In this document: in pieces, positions 16,574-24,911 of the stretch
How the letters are laid out: each line of letters starts with the position of its first letter
Position numbering within the stretch: position 1 is the first letter of the stretch
NCBI RefSeq assembly: GCF_001676615.1
Contig: NZ_LYXZ01000004.1
Location: 148,050-212,049 of the forward strand
Direction of reading: 5' to 3'
Length of the DNA stretch: 64,000 nt
From: Labrys sp. WJW
Lineage (GTDB): Bacteria; Pseudomonadota; Alphaproteobacteria; Rhizobiales; Labraceae
Notes under the pieces: generated by a model
What the model saw: only the letters and a program-made list of their open reading frames with translations
Told to the model about the DNA's origin: nothing
Databases searched by the model: none
Program-made: the position numbers and the translations under genes

Positions 16574-17562
16574 TCGTGCTAACCGAAGCCGAATTGCGCC
16601 GTTGCGTGGCGCTCGATGCGGCTGCCGTCGATTGCGTCGAGCGGGCCTTCCTGGCTCTCGCGACCGAAGCGGTGGCCATGCCGCCGATCCTGCGGCTCGA
16701 CATTCCCGAGCATCGCGGTGAGGTGGACGTCAAGACGGCCTATATTCCCGGCGTCGAGGGTTTTGCCATCAAGATCAGCCCGGGATTCTTCGACAATCCT
16801 CGGCTCGGCCTTCCCAGCCTCAACGGCCTGATGGTGCTGCTGAGCAGCCGGACCGGCCTGGTCGAAGCCCTGCTGCTCGACAACGGCTATCTCACGCAGA
16901 TCCGCACCGCAGCGGCCGGAGCGGTCGCCGCCCGCCACCTGGCCAGGGCCGATGCCCGCGCGGCCGCCATCATCGGCGCCGGCGAGCAAGCCCGGCTGCA
17001 GCTCGAAGCGCTCCGCCTGGTCCGGTCGATCGATCGGGCCAAGCTCTGGGCTCGCGATGCCGCCAAGGCTGCGGCTACGGCCGAGGACCTGTCGCAGCGC
17101 CTGGGCATTCCGGTCGCGCCGGCCGCCAGCGTCGAGGCCGCTTGCGCCGGGGCGGACATCATCGTCACCACGACCCCGGCCGAAAGTCCGGTTCTCAAAG
17201 CCGAGTGGCTGGCACCCGGGCAGCATGTCACGGCGATGGGCTCGGATTCCGAGCACAAGAACGAAGTGGACCCGGCCGTCTTCCGCAAGGCGGTCTATGT
17301 CGCCGACAGTCTGGCGCAGACACGCCGGCTCGGCGAACTCGCCCATGCCATCAAGGCGGGAACCGCAGGGGCCGATACAGTGTTTGCCGAACTGGGACAG
17401 GTGATCGCCGGCAAGGCCAAAGGGCGCCGGAGCGATGCCGACATCACCCTTTGCGACCTGACCGGCACCGGCGTGCAGGATACCGCCATCGCCACGCTCG
17501 CTTTTCGCCGGGCCGCCGCCACCGGAGCGGGCCAGACTTTCGAGACAATCAAGGGAAAGTGA
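16570..17562 (+). CDS. eutC: EutC, ornithine-cyclodeaminase/mu-crystallin family
   Basis: 330 residues starting MIVLTEAELRRCVALD. It shows the ornithine cyclodeaminase family pattern: substrate region GFAIKISPGFFDNP, LTQIRTAAAGAVAA, the NAD-binding AAIIGAGEQARLQLEAL, and AMGSDSEHKNEVDP near the active site. In ectoine clusters EutC is thought to be the dehydrogenase/reductase partner of EutB in hydroxyectoine processing. It is translationally coupled to eutB and ends 4 bp before doeA. Family is certain; the role is from gene context. Confidence 0.85.
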   Translation: MIVLTEAELRRCVALDAAAVDCVERAFLALATEAVAMPPILRLDIPEHRGEVDVKTAYIPGVEGFAIKISPGFFDNPRLGLPSLNGLMVLLSSRTGLVEALLLDNGYLTQIRTAAAGAVAARHLARADARAAAIIGAGEQARLQLEALRLVRSIDRAKLWARDAAKAAATAEDLSQRLGIPVAPAASVEAACAGADIIVTTTPAESPVLKAEWLAPGQHVTAMGSDSEHKNEVDPAVFRKAVYVADSLAQTRRLGELAHAIKAGTAGADTVFAELGQVIAGKAKGRRSDADITLCDLTGTGVQDTAIATLAFRRAAATGAGQTFETIKGK

Positions 17563-17566
17563 CGGA

Positions 17567-18748
17567 ATGATTGTGCCCACGCTCAATTTCAGCCGCGAGG
17601 AATATGCCGAGCGCCTGGCCAAGACGCGAGCCGCCATGGCCAGGGCAGGCATCGATCTGCTCGTCGTCACCGATCCTTCGAACATGCATTGGCTCACCGG
17701 CTATGACGGCTGGTCCTTCTATGTCCATCAATGCGTTCTGGTTGCGGGTGAGGGAGAACCGGTCTGGTTCGGCCGTGGACAGGATGCCAACGGTGCCAAG
17801 CGCACTGCCTGGCTCGCTCACGACAACATTGTCGGCTACCCCGATCACTATGTGCAGTCCACCGAACGCCATCCGATGGACTATCTGTCCGGCATCATCG
17901 AGCAGCGGGGCTGGGCCAAGGGCACGATCGGCGTCGAGATGGACAATTACTGGTTCAGCGCCGCGGCCTATGCCTCGTTGGTCCGGCATCTGCCCAATGC
18001 CCGTTTCAAGGATTGCCTGTCGCTGGTCAACTGGCAGCGGGCGATCAAGAGCCCGACCGAGATCGACTATATGCGCAAGGCCGGCCGCATCGTCGAGGCG
18101 ATGCACCGGCGCATCCTCGACAAGGTCGAGCCCGGCATGCGCAAGAGCGATCTCGTCGCCGAGATCTACGATGCCGCCATTCGGGGCGTCGACGGTTTCG
18201 GGGGCGACTATGCCGCCATCGTGCCTCTCCTGCCGTCGGGCGAGGAGGCCTCCGCGCCGCATCTGACCTGGAACGACCTGCCGATGAAAACCGGAGAAGG
18301 CACGTTCTTCGAGATCGCCGGCTGCTACCGGCGCTATCACTGCCCGCTGTCACGCACCGTCTTTCTCGGCAAGCCAACCCAGGCCTTCCTCGACGCCGAG
18401 AAGGCCACCGTGGAGGGCATGGAAGCCGGGCTCGCCGCGGCCAGGCCCGGCAACACCTGCGAGGACATCGCCAACGCCTTCTTCGCCGTTCTCAAGAAAT
18501 ACGGCATCGTCAAGGACAACCGCACCGGCTACCCGATCGGCCTGAGCTATCCGCCCGATTGGGGCGAGCGCACCATGAGCCTGCGGCCGGGCGACCGCAC
18601 GGAGCTGCGTCCCGGCATGACCTTTCATTTCATGACCGGACTCTGGCTCGAAAACATGGGACTGGAGATCACCGAGAGCATCCTGATCACCGAGAACGGC
18701 GTGGATTGCCTCGCCAATGTGCCGCGCCAGCTCTTCGTGAAACCATGA
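17567..18748 (+). CDS. doeA: Ectoine hydrolase DoeA/EutD
   Basis: 393 residues, M24 (creatinase/aminopeptidase P) fold: a creatinase-type N-terminal domain (LLVVTDPSNMHWLTGYDGWSF, about residues 25-45) and a pita-bread catalytic domain (about 170-390). DoeA opens the ectoine ring to N-acetyl-diaminobutyrate isomers. The first step of the pathway is therefore encoded here. It follows eutC by 4 bp and overlaps doeB by ATGA; DoeA and DoeB (EutD and EutE) are known to act as a pair. The length matches known ectoine hydrolases (about 390-400). Confidence 0.88.
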   Translation: MIVPTLNFSREEYAERLAKTRAAMARAGIDLLVVTDPSNMHWLTGYDGWSFYVHQCVLVAGEGEPVWFGRGQDANGAKRTAWLAHDNIVGYPDHYVQSTERHPMDYLSGIIEQRGWAKGTIGVEMDNYWFSAAAYASLVRHLPNARFKDCLSLVNWQRAIKSPTEIDYMRKAGRIVEAMHRRILDKVEPGMRKSDLVAEIYDAAIRGVDGFGGDYAAIVPLLPSGEEASAPHLTWNDLPMKTGEGTFFEIAGCYRRYHCPLSRTVFLGKPTQAFLDAEKATVEGMEAGLAAARPGNTCEDIANAFFAVLKKYGIVKDNRTGYPIGLSYPPDWGERTMSLRPGDRTELRPGMTFHFMTGLWLENMGLEITESILITENGVDCLANVPRQLFVKP

Positions 18749-19761
18749 ACGCCGATCCGATCCTGCGCCCGTCCCCGATCAGCGCCAGCGTCGATTTCGA
18801 CGCCGACGGCATCCAGCACGGCCATCTGCGCCTGCCCTGGAGCCGGGACGATTCCGCCTGGGGATCGGTGGTGATCCCGATCACCGTGGTGAAGCACGGC
18901 GAGGGGCCGACCGCCCTTTTGACCGGCGCCAATCACGGCGACGAGTATGAGGGGCCGATCGCTCTGTTCGACCTTGCCCGCACGCTACGGACAGGGGATG
19001 TGAGCGGGCGCGTCATCATCGTACCCGCCTTGAACTACCCCGCGTTTCGGGCCGCCAGACGCACCTCGCCGATCGACAAGGGCAATCTCAACCGCAGCTT
19101 TCCAGGGCGGCCGGACGGCAACGTCACCGAGAAGATCGCCGACTATGTCACGCGCTGCCTGCTGCCTCAGGCCGACATCGTGCTCGACTTCCATTCGGGC
19201 GGGCGGACGCTGGATTTCCTTCCCTATGCCGCGGCGCATGAATTGCCCGACAAGGCACAGGAAGACCGCTGTTTTGCCGCCGTGGCGGCTTTCTCGGCGC
19301 CGTGGTCGATGCGCATGATCGAGATCGATGCCGTCGGCATGTTCGACACCATTGCCGAGACGGCCGGCAAGGTCTTCGTCACCACCGAACTCGGCGGCGG
19401 CGGCACCGCCACGGCGCGCTCCGCCGGTATCGCCAAGCGCGGCGTCGCCAATCTCCTCAGGCATGCCGGCATCCTGGCCGGGCAGCCAGAGATCGGCGAG
19501 ACGCGCTGGCTCGACATGCCCTCGTCGGACTGTTTCGGCTTCAGCCCGGAAGAAGGGCTGGTCGAGTTCCTCAAGGACCTCGGCGAGCTCGTCGCCAAGA
19601 ATGAAGTTGTCGCCCGTATATATCCAATCGGCCGCACCGGGGCGTCGCCCTATGAACATCGGGCCGCACTGGATGGCCTGCTCGCGGCTCGCCATTTCCC
19701 CGGCCTGATCAAGGCCGGCGACTGCCTCTCGGTGATCGCAACCATCGAGGACCACGCCTGA
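18745..19761 (+). CDS. doeB: N-alpha-acetyl-diaminobutyrate deacetylase DoeB/EutE
   Basis: 338 residues of the succinylglutamate-desuccinylase/aspartoacylase zinc family. Metal motifs are GANHGDEYEG (near residue 69), NLNRSFPG and DFHSGG, and the catalytic Glu lies in TTELGGGG. DoeB removes acetate from N-acetyl-L-2,4-diaminobutyrate made by DoeA. Its ATG overlaps the doeA stop. The family call is strong and the substrate follows from the DoeA partner and from the diaminobutyrate aminotransferase downstream. Confidence 0.88.
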   Translation: MNADPILRPSPISASVDFDADGIQHGHLRLPWSRDDSAWGSVVIPITVVKHGEGPTALLTGANHGDEYEGPIALFDLARTLRTGDVSGRVIIVPALNYPAFRAARRTSPIDKGNLNRSFPGRPDGNVTEKIADYVTRCLLPQADIVLDFHSGGRTLDFLPYAAAHELPDKAQEDRCFAAVAAFSAPWSMRMIEIDAVGMFDTIAETAGKVFVTTELGGGGTATARSAGIAKRGVANLLRHAGILAGQPEIGETRWLDMPSSDCFGFSPEEGLVEFLKDLGELVAKNEVVARIYPIGRTGASPYEHRAALDGLLAARHFPGLIKAGDCLSVIATIEDHA

Positions 19762-19823
19762 CAATCGACAACAGATCTGCCGGACACAACCAGGCAGGCA
19801 ATCACACCAGACAGGAGAATGAG

Positions 19824-20678
19824 ATGATGAAACTGCCCCGACTTGCCGGCCTTGCCGGATTGGCTCTCGCCATGAGCGTGGCCGGCGTTCAGGCTACCAC
19901 CCTCGAGGAAGTCAAGAGCAATGGCTTCGTCCGCGCCGTCACGGCCAACGAGGTTCCCTACGGTTTCACCAAGGAAGACGGCACGGCGGCCGGCATCGGT
20001 CCGGAAGTGGCCATCGCCGTTCTCAAGAAGATGGGAGTCAGCGACATCGCCTGGACGGTCGCGCCCTTCGGCACCTTGATCCCCGGCCTCAAGGCGCGGC
20101 GCTATGATTTCGTGGCGGCCGAGCAGAACATCTCCCCCGAACGCTGCAAGCAGGTTGCCTTCACCGAACCCAATTCCAGCTATGGCGAAGGCCTCCTGGT
20201 CAAGGCCGGCAATCCCAAGAAGCTGACGACCTATGCCGACATTGCCAAGGATCCCTCGCTGAAGGTCGCGGTGGTGTCGGGTGCCAACAATATCGACTTT
20301 CTGCGCGCCGTCGGGGTCAAGGACAGCCAGGTCGTCTTCATCCAGGCCAATGCCGATGCCATAGCCACGGTGAAGAGCCGGGCCGACGCCTATGCGGCCA
20401 CCGAGTTGACGGTCGCCAGCCTTGCCAAGGGCCAGACGGAGGTGGAACAGGTCAAGCCGTTCACCGATCCGATCGTCAACGGCAAGCCGGTACGCAACTA
20501 TGGAGGCTTCGCCTTCCGTCCGGAGGACAAGGATCTGCGCGAGGCCTACAACACTGCCCTCGTGGAATTCCGCAAGAGCGACGAATACAAGGCGATCCTC
20601 ACCAATTACGGATTGAGCGAGGCCAGCATCAAGGCCGCCGCCGAAAAGAAGGTCGCGGATCTCTGTGCGGGTAAATGA
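19824..20678 (+). CDS. ehuB: EhuB, ectoine/hydroxyectoine-binding protein of ABC importer
   Basis: 284-residue periplasmic solute-binding protein with a signal peptide (PRLAGLAGLALAMSVAGVQA) and the type-3 amino-acid-binding fold (VPYGFTKEDGTAAGIGPEVA, ISPERCKQVAFTEP, DAYAATELTVASL). EhuB homologues bind ectoine and hydroxyectoine through a cage of aromatic side chains. CAGGAGAATGAG precedes the start. The usual lipid anchor is absent, as expected in a Gram-negative host. It heads the ehuBCDA transport set, separated from ehuC by a repeat element. Confidence 0.86.
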   Translation: MMKLPRLAGLAGLALAMSVAGVQATTLEEVKSNGFVRAVTANEVPYGFTKEDGTAAGIGPEVAIAVLKKMGVSDIAWTVAPFGTLIPGLKARRYDFVAAEQNISPERCKQVAFTEPNSSYGEGLLVKAGNPKKLTTYADIAKDPSLKVAVVSGANNIDFLRAVGVKDSQVVFIQANADAIATVKSRADAYAATELTVASLAKGQTEVEQVKPFTDPIVNGKPVRNYGGFAFRPEDKDLREAYNTALVEFRKSDEYKAILTNYGLSEASIKAAAEKKVADLCAGK

Positions 20679-21004
20679 CGACTGAACCGTCCAGCCCATC
20701 TCCGAGAGTTCGCTAATACACGTAGAACGATCGCCAAATGAGGTACGTAATCCTTCCCCGGTTTCGGGGAAGGTGTCGCTGCACAGCAGCGACGGAAGGG
20801 GGAGAGTGGCACTGAGAGGGCCATAGACCCGTAAGGCCGCACCACCCACCCCCATCCGGCCCGACTTTGCCGGTCCACCTTCCCCGAAGTCGGGAAGGAT
20901 TCTCGTGCTTTATCTTGAGAGCTGAGCCTTCGCGCGCACGCTGGCCCGTGGAGGCAATGGCAAGGCCCATGAGTCCGGGCCTACAAAACCGACGAGGGAG
21001 CCTC
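20679..21004. other. ehuB-ehuC spacer with an intergenic repeat
   Basis: 326 bp without a gene. Most of it is the inverted-repeat element at 20749-20901. The remainder shows no clear promoter or terminator. The ehuC ribosome site (CGAGGGAG) lies at its right end. The gap is unusually long for neighbouring ABC-transporter genes that are normally tightly spaced. Confidence 0.5.
20749..20901. repeat. Inverted-repeat intergenic element (MITE-like)
   Basis: The ends are complementary: AATCCTTCCCCG at 20749-20760 and CGGGAAGGATT at 20891-20901. Inner segments also pair: CGGGGAAGGTG near 20765-20775 and CACCTTCCCCG near 20876-20886. The unit is about 153 bp. Similar pairs of CCTTCCCC/GGGGAAGG palindromes are dispersed in rhizobial genomes. 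It carries no coding sequence and could fold into a strong RNA hairpin between ehuB and ehuC. Confidence 0.6.
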
Positions 21005-21670
21005 ATGCATTGGATCTCCTATCTGCCTGCCCTTGGCCGGGGTGCGCTGATCACTGCCGAGATCACCCTGGCCTCGCTGGCCATCGGCGCCTTCCTGGCC
21101 TTCCTGGCCGGGATCGTCAGGGTCGAGGGCGGGCGCATCCTGTCCATCATCGCGCTTTGCTATACCGAGCTGTTCCGCGGCACCTCACTGCTGGTGCAAC
21201 TGTTCTGGTTCTATTATGCCCTGCCTCTCGTCGGCTTTTCCTTCTCCCCAGTATCCACGGGCATTCTCGTACTCTCGATGCATGTCGGCGCCTATGGCTC
21301 GGAGATCGTGCGGGCCGGCCTCAAATCGGTGCCGCAACAGCAGCATGAGGCGGCGCGGGCCCTGAATTTCGGCCCGGTACACAAATTGCTGCACATCACG
21401 CTGCCCCAGGCCATCGTCGAGATGATGCCGGCCTTCGGCAACCTCGCCATCGAGACGCTGAAGCTCTCCTCGCTGGTGTCGTTCATCTCGATCGCGGACA
21501 TGACCTTCCGGGCGCAGACCCTGCGCAACCTGACGCAGGACAGCACGACGATCTACACCCTCACTCTCGTGGGGTACTTCCTGATGTCGCTGGTAATCAT
21601 GGTTGCCATGCGCTTCCTGGAACGCCTAGTGCGCCGCGGCGCGGCCTTTCCGAAGGCGGTGCACTCATGA
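21005..21670 (+). CDS. ehuC: EhuC, ectoine ABC-transporter permease
   Basis: 221 residues with about five membrane helices. The amino-acid-type permease signature (HisM family) includes [21 protein letters not shown] and the EAA loop [23 protein letters not shown], which contacts the ATPase. It forms a heterodimer with EhuD in the inner membrane. ATG 21005 follows CGAGGGAG. The stop overlaps the ehuD start (ATGA). Confidence 0.87.
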   Translation: MHWISYLPALGRGALITAEITLASLAIGAFLAFLAGIVRVEGGRILSIIALCYTELFRGTSLLVQLFWFYYALPLVGFSFSPVSTGILVLSMHVGAYGSEIVRAGLKSVPQQQHEAARALNFGPVHKLLHITLPQAIVEMMPAFGNLAIETLKLSSLVSFISIADMTFRAQTLRNLTQDSTTIYTLTLVGYFLMSLVIMVAMRFLERLVRRGAAFPKAVHS

Positions 21671-22359
21671 TGTATGGTTTCGAATGGGATCCATCGACGC
21701 CGCTCACTTACGCGCAGTCGATCCTGCCAATCTTGCTGATCGGCCTCACCGTGACCCTGCAGGCCGCCGCGGCAGGGTTTGCCATCGCCCTGGTGCTCGG
21801 CCTCGTCTTCGCTTTGATGCGGCGCAGCCGGTTGAGGCTTGTGAGTTGGACCACGGCTTTCGTCGTCGAGTTCCTGCGCGATACACCGCTCTTGGTGCAG
21901 CTTTTCTTCCTCTATTACGTCCTGCCCGACTACGGCATCGCCCTGCCGGCCTTCCTGACGGGCGCCATCGCGCTCGGCCTGCAATATTCGGCCTATACGT
22001 CGGAGGTCTATCGCGGCGGCATCGAAGCGGTGCCGCGCGGACAATGGGAGGCCGCCACCGCCCTCAACATGTCGCGCTGGCAGCTCTACCGGAACGTCAT
22101 CATTCCCCAGATGGTGCCGCGCATCCTGCCCACCATGGGCAACTACCTGATCGCCATGTTGAAGGAGACGCCCGTGCTCTCGGTGGTGACGGTGCTGGAA
22201 ATGCTCGGCCTCGCCAACATGATCGGCGAAAATACCTTCGAATATCTGGTGCCGCTGAGCATGGTCGGCATCATCTTCCTCATCCTTACCCTGGTCTGTT
22301 CCGCCGGCGTCCACCGGCTGGAAAGGGCCTTGCCGAAAGCAGGGATACCGATGCGATGA
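21667..22359 (+). CDS. ehuD: EhuD, ectoine ABC-transporter permease
   Basis: 230 residues with about five membrane helices and the same HisM-type pattern as Ehu[23 protein letters not shown] in the third helix region and [22 protein letters not shown] as the ATPase-contacting loop. It is coupled to ehuC and ehuA by ATGA overlaps at both ends, so the permeases and ATPase are probably made together. Confidence 0.87.
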   Translation: MMYGFEWDPSTPLTYAQSILPILLIGLTVTLQAAAAGFAIALVLGLVFALMRRSRLRLVSWTTAFVVEFLRDTPLLVQLFFLYYVLPDYGIALPAFLTGAIALGLQYSAYTSEVYRGGIEAVPRGQWEAATALNMSRWQLYRNVIIPQMVPRILPTMGNYLIAMLKETPVLSVVTVLEMLGLANMIGENTFEYLVPLSMVGIIFLILTLVCSAGVHRLERALPKAGIPMR

Positions 22360-23132
22360 CCAAGAACGCCCAATCCGACATCATTCGCTTTTCCAATGTG
22401 AGCAAGCGCTTCGGCACCCTGACGGTCCTGCATGATTTCGATTTCACCGTCGCGCCAGGCGAGAAGGTCTCGCTGATCGGCCCGTCGGGGTCAGGCAAGA
22501 CCACGGTGCTGCGCATTTTGATGACGCTCGAGCCCTTTCAGGACGGCACACTGGAGCTTGGCGGCATCGGCTATCATGAACCCGGCGGCCACGGCCCCTT
22601 CAAGGCCAGCGAGCGGCATCTGCGCCAGATCCGCACGCAGGTCGGCATGGTGTTCCAGAGCTTCAACCTGTTCCCGCACATGAGCGTCCTGCGCAACGTG
22701 GTGGAGGCGCCCATCGCCGTGCTCGGCCTGAAACGCGAGGAGGCGGAATGCCGGGCCCTCGACCTGCTCGGCATGGTCGGCATGGCCGACAAGAAGGACC
22801 ATTTTCCCAGCCAGCTTTCCGGTGGTCAGCAGCAGCGCGTCGCCATCGCGCGTGCCCTTGCCATGCGTCCCCGAGTCCTCCTGTTCGACGAGCCGACATC
22901 GGCGCTCGATCCCCAGCTCGTCGGCGAGGTCCTCGGCGTGATCCGCTCGCTGGCCAGTGAGCACGATCTCACCATGCTGCTGGTCACCCACGAAATGCGC
23001 TTTGCACGCGAGGTTTCCGACCGCGTCTGTTTCTTCGACAAGGGACGCATCGTCGAACAGGGAGAGCCCGAACGCATCTTCTCCAACCCGGAACAGGCAA
23101 GGACGCGCGAGTTCCTGCAGTCGGTGTTGTGA
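22356..23132 (+). CDS. ehuA: EhuA, ectoine ABC-transporter ATPase
   Basis: 258-residue cytoplasmic ATPase. Walker A is GPSGSGKTT (near residue 42), the Q-loop lies in [14 protein letters not shown], the signature is LSGGQQQR, and Walker B is [12 protein letters not shown], followed by the switch His in LLVTHEM. This is the HisP/GlnQ type of polar amino-acid importer. ATG 22356 overlaps the ehuD stop. It is the last gene of the coupled ehuCDA set; a palindromic repeat follows. Confidence 0.9.
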   Translation: MTKNAQSDIIRFSNVSKRFGTLTVLHDFDFTVAPGEKVSLIGPSGSGKTTVLRILMTLEPFQDGTLELGGIGYHEPGGHGPFKASERHLRQIRTQVGMVFQSFNLFPHMSVLRNVVEAPIAVLGLKREEAECRALDLLGMVGMADKKDHFPSQLSGGQQQRVAIARALAMRPRVLLFDEPTSALDPQLVGEVLGVIRSLASEHDLTMLLVTHEMRFAREVSDRVCFFDKGRIVEQGEPERIFSNPEQARTREFLQSVL

Positions 23133-23158
23133 GCGGTTTTCGCCTAAGGCGTTTCCTA

Positions 23159-23247
23159 CGTCATTGCGAGCGAAGCGAGGCAATCCAGGCGGGAGGAGGG
23201 CATCGTGTTTTGGGCTCCTGGATTGCTTCGCTTCGCTCGCAATGACG
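23159..23247. repeat. Long palindromic intergenic repeat
   Basis: Two 30-base arms, 23159-23188 (CGTCATTGCGAGCGAAGC...) and 23218-23247, are nearly perfect complements around a 29-base centre. The motif of ATTGCGAGCGAAGC with CAATCCAG is a common dispersed repeat in Rhizobiales. It lies between ehuA and the dehydrogenase gene and could act as an attenuator or mRNA-stabilising hairpin. The rest of 23133-23409 shows no gene. Confidence 0.65.
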
Positions 23248-23409
23248 ATGGCAGATCGATTGAACGAAACGCCCCTGACCAATGCCGACGATCTATCGGC
23301 GCGCGCCGGCAAATACCGAAGCTTTGACGGCGAGGGCAGGGGGGAAGCGAGACATTCTCGCAGCGCCTCGGGCTAACCTTCAGGACATGACGCCACCGGA
23401 GTTTCTTCG

Positions 23410-24900
23410 ATGATCGCCACCGCTCTGAAACAAGTCGGCCATCCCGCGCTCGGCCGGCTCAACGACCGACGACTGCTCAGGGAACTCGCCTATATCGACG
23501 GCCGCTGGGTCCAGGGGCGGCAAGCAGCGAGCTTCGAACTGCGGGATCCCGGCTCCGGCACCATCCTCGCCCATATTGCCAGCCTGGGGGCGGAGGAAAC
23601 GGGCAGGGCTGTCGATGCCGCCGCCAGAGCCTTCCCGGCCTGGAAAGCGCTGGCGCCGCAGGAACGGGCCGCTCGCCTGCGTGCCTGGTACCAGCTCATC
23701 CTCACCGCACGCGAGGATCTCGCTTTGCTGATGACGCTGGAACAGGGCAAGCCTCTGGCCGAGAGCCGCGGCGAGATCGACTATGGCGCCTCCTTCGTCG
23801 AATGGTATGCGGAAGAAGCCAAGCGCGTGAACGCCGAGAGCGTGACCAGCCACCTTTCCGGAGCGCATATGCAGGTTTCCCGTGAGCCGCTCGGCGTCGC
23901 CGCCCTGCTGACGCCCTGGAACTTCCCGTCGGCCATGGTGACCCGCAAGGCGGCGGCGGCCCTGGCGGCCGGCTGCACCGTCGTGCTTCATCCCTCGTCC
24001 TATACGCCGCTCTCCGCTCTGGCCCTGGCCGAACTGGCGGAACGCGCCGGCCTACCGGCCGGGGTGTTCAATGTGGTCACCGGCGAGGCAGCTCCGATCG
24101 CCAGGCGCCTATGCGAGGATACTCGCGTGCGGGTGGTCAGCTTCACCGGCTCGACCGAAATCGGGCGCCTGATCGCCGCCCAATGCGCGCCCAGCGTCAA
24201 GCGTCTGGTGATGGAACTTGGCGGCAATGCGCCGCTCATCGTCTTCGACGATGGAGATCTGGATCGTTCGGTCAAGATTGCGATCGACGCGAAATTTGCG
24301 ACGTCCGGCCAGGATTGCCTCGCCGCCAACCGCATCTTCGTCCAGCGCCCGCTCTATGCTTCCTTCTGCGAGGCCTTTGCCCGTCGTGCCCGGGAACTCA
24401 AGGTCGGCCATGGCCTGGAAGAAGACAGCGCGATCGGCCCGTTGATGCATGAACGTGCCGTCGAGCGCACCAGGGAACGCATCGCCGAGGCTCTGCAGCG
24501 AGGCGCCCGCAAGTTGGCGGGTGGAGACATCGTTCCAGGATCGCTTTTCGTGGCACCGACGGTCCTCGCCGACGTCCCCGATGACGCCCTGATCATGCGG
24601 GAAGAAGTCTTTGCGCCGGTAGCCAGCATCACGCCCTTCGACGACGAGAACGAAGTGGTGGCCCGCGCCAATGCCACCGAATACGGCCTCGTCGCCTATG
24701 TCGTCACGCAGAATGCCGGCCGGGCGCTGCGCCTCAGCCGCGCGCTCGACTATGGCATGGTGGCCGTCAACCGTGTGAAGCTGACCGGTGCGCCGATCCC
24801 CTTCGGCGGCGTCAAGCAATCCGGCATGGGGCGCGAAGGCTCGCGCCACGGCCTCGAAGCCTTCACCGATCTCAAATATACCTGTCTCGACCTCGCCTGA
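23410..24900 (+). CDS. doeC: Semialdehyde dehydrogenase, DoeC-like
   Basis: 496-residue NAD(P)-dependent aldehyde dehydrogenase. The catalytic Cys is in SGQDCLAANR (near residue 300), the Glu in MELGGNAPL, and the nucleotide-binding GSTEIGRLI is present. It resembles succinate-semialdehyde dehydrogenases. Beside DoeA, DoeB and DoeD it most likely oxidises aspartate-beta-semialdehyde to aspartate, the last step of ectoine breakdown (DoeC, also called Ssd). It lies 11 bp before the aminotransferase gene. Substrate is by context. Confidence 0.83.
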   Translation: MIATALKQVGHPALGRLNDRRLLRELAYIDGRWVQGRQAASFELRDPGSGTILAHIASLGAEETGRAVDAAARAFPAWKALAPQERAARLRAWYQLILTAREDLALLMTLEQGKPLAESRGEIDYGASFVEWYAEEAKRVNAESVTSHLSGAHMQVSREPLGVAALLTPWNFPSAMVTRKAAAALAAGCTVVLHPSSYTPLSALALAELAERAGLPAGVFNVVTGEAAPIARRLCEDTRVRVVSFTGSTEIGRLIAAQCAPSVKRLVMELGGNAPLIVFDDGDLDRSVKIAIDAKFATSGQDCLAANRIFVQRPLYASFCEAFARRARELKVGHGLEEDSAIGPLMHERAVERTRERIAEALQRGARKLAGGDIVPGSLFVAPTVLADVPDDALIMREEVFAPVASITPFDDENEVVARANATEYGLVAYVVTQNAGRALRLSRALDYGMVAVNRVKLTGAPIPFGGVKQSGMGREGSRHGLEAFTDLKYTCLDLA

Positions 24901-24911
24901 AAGGAGCCCCC

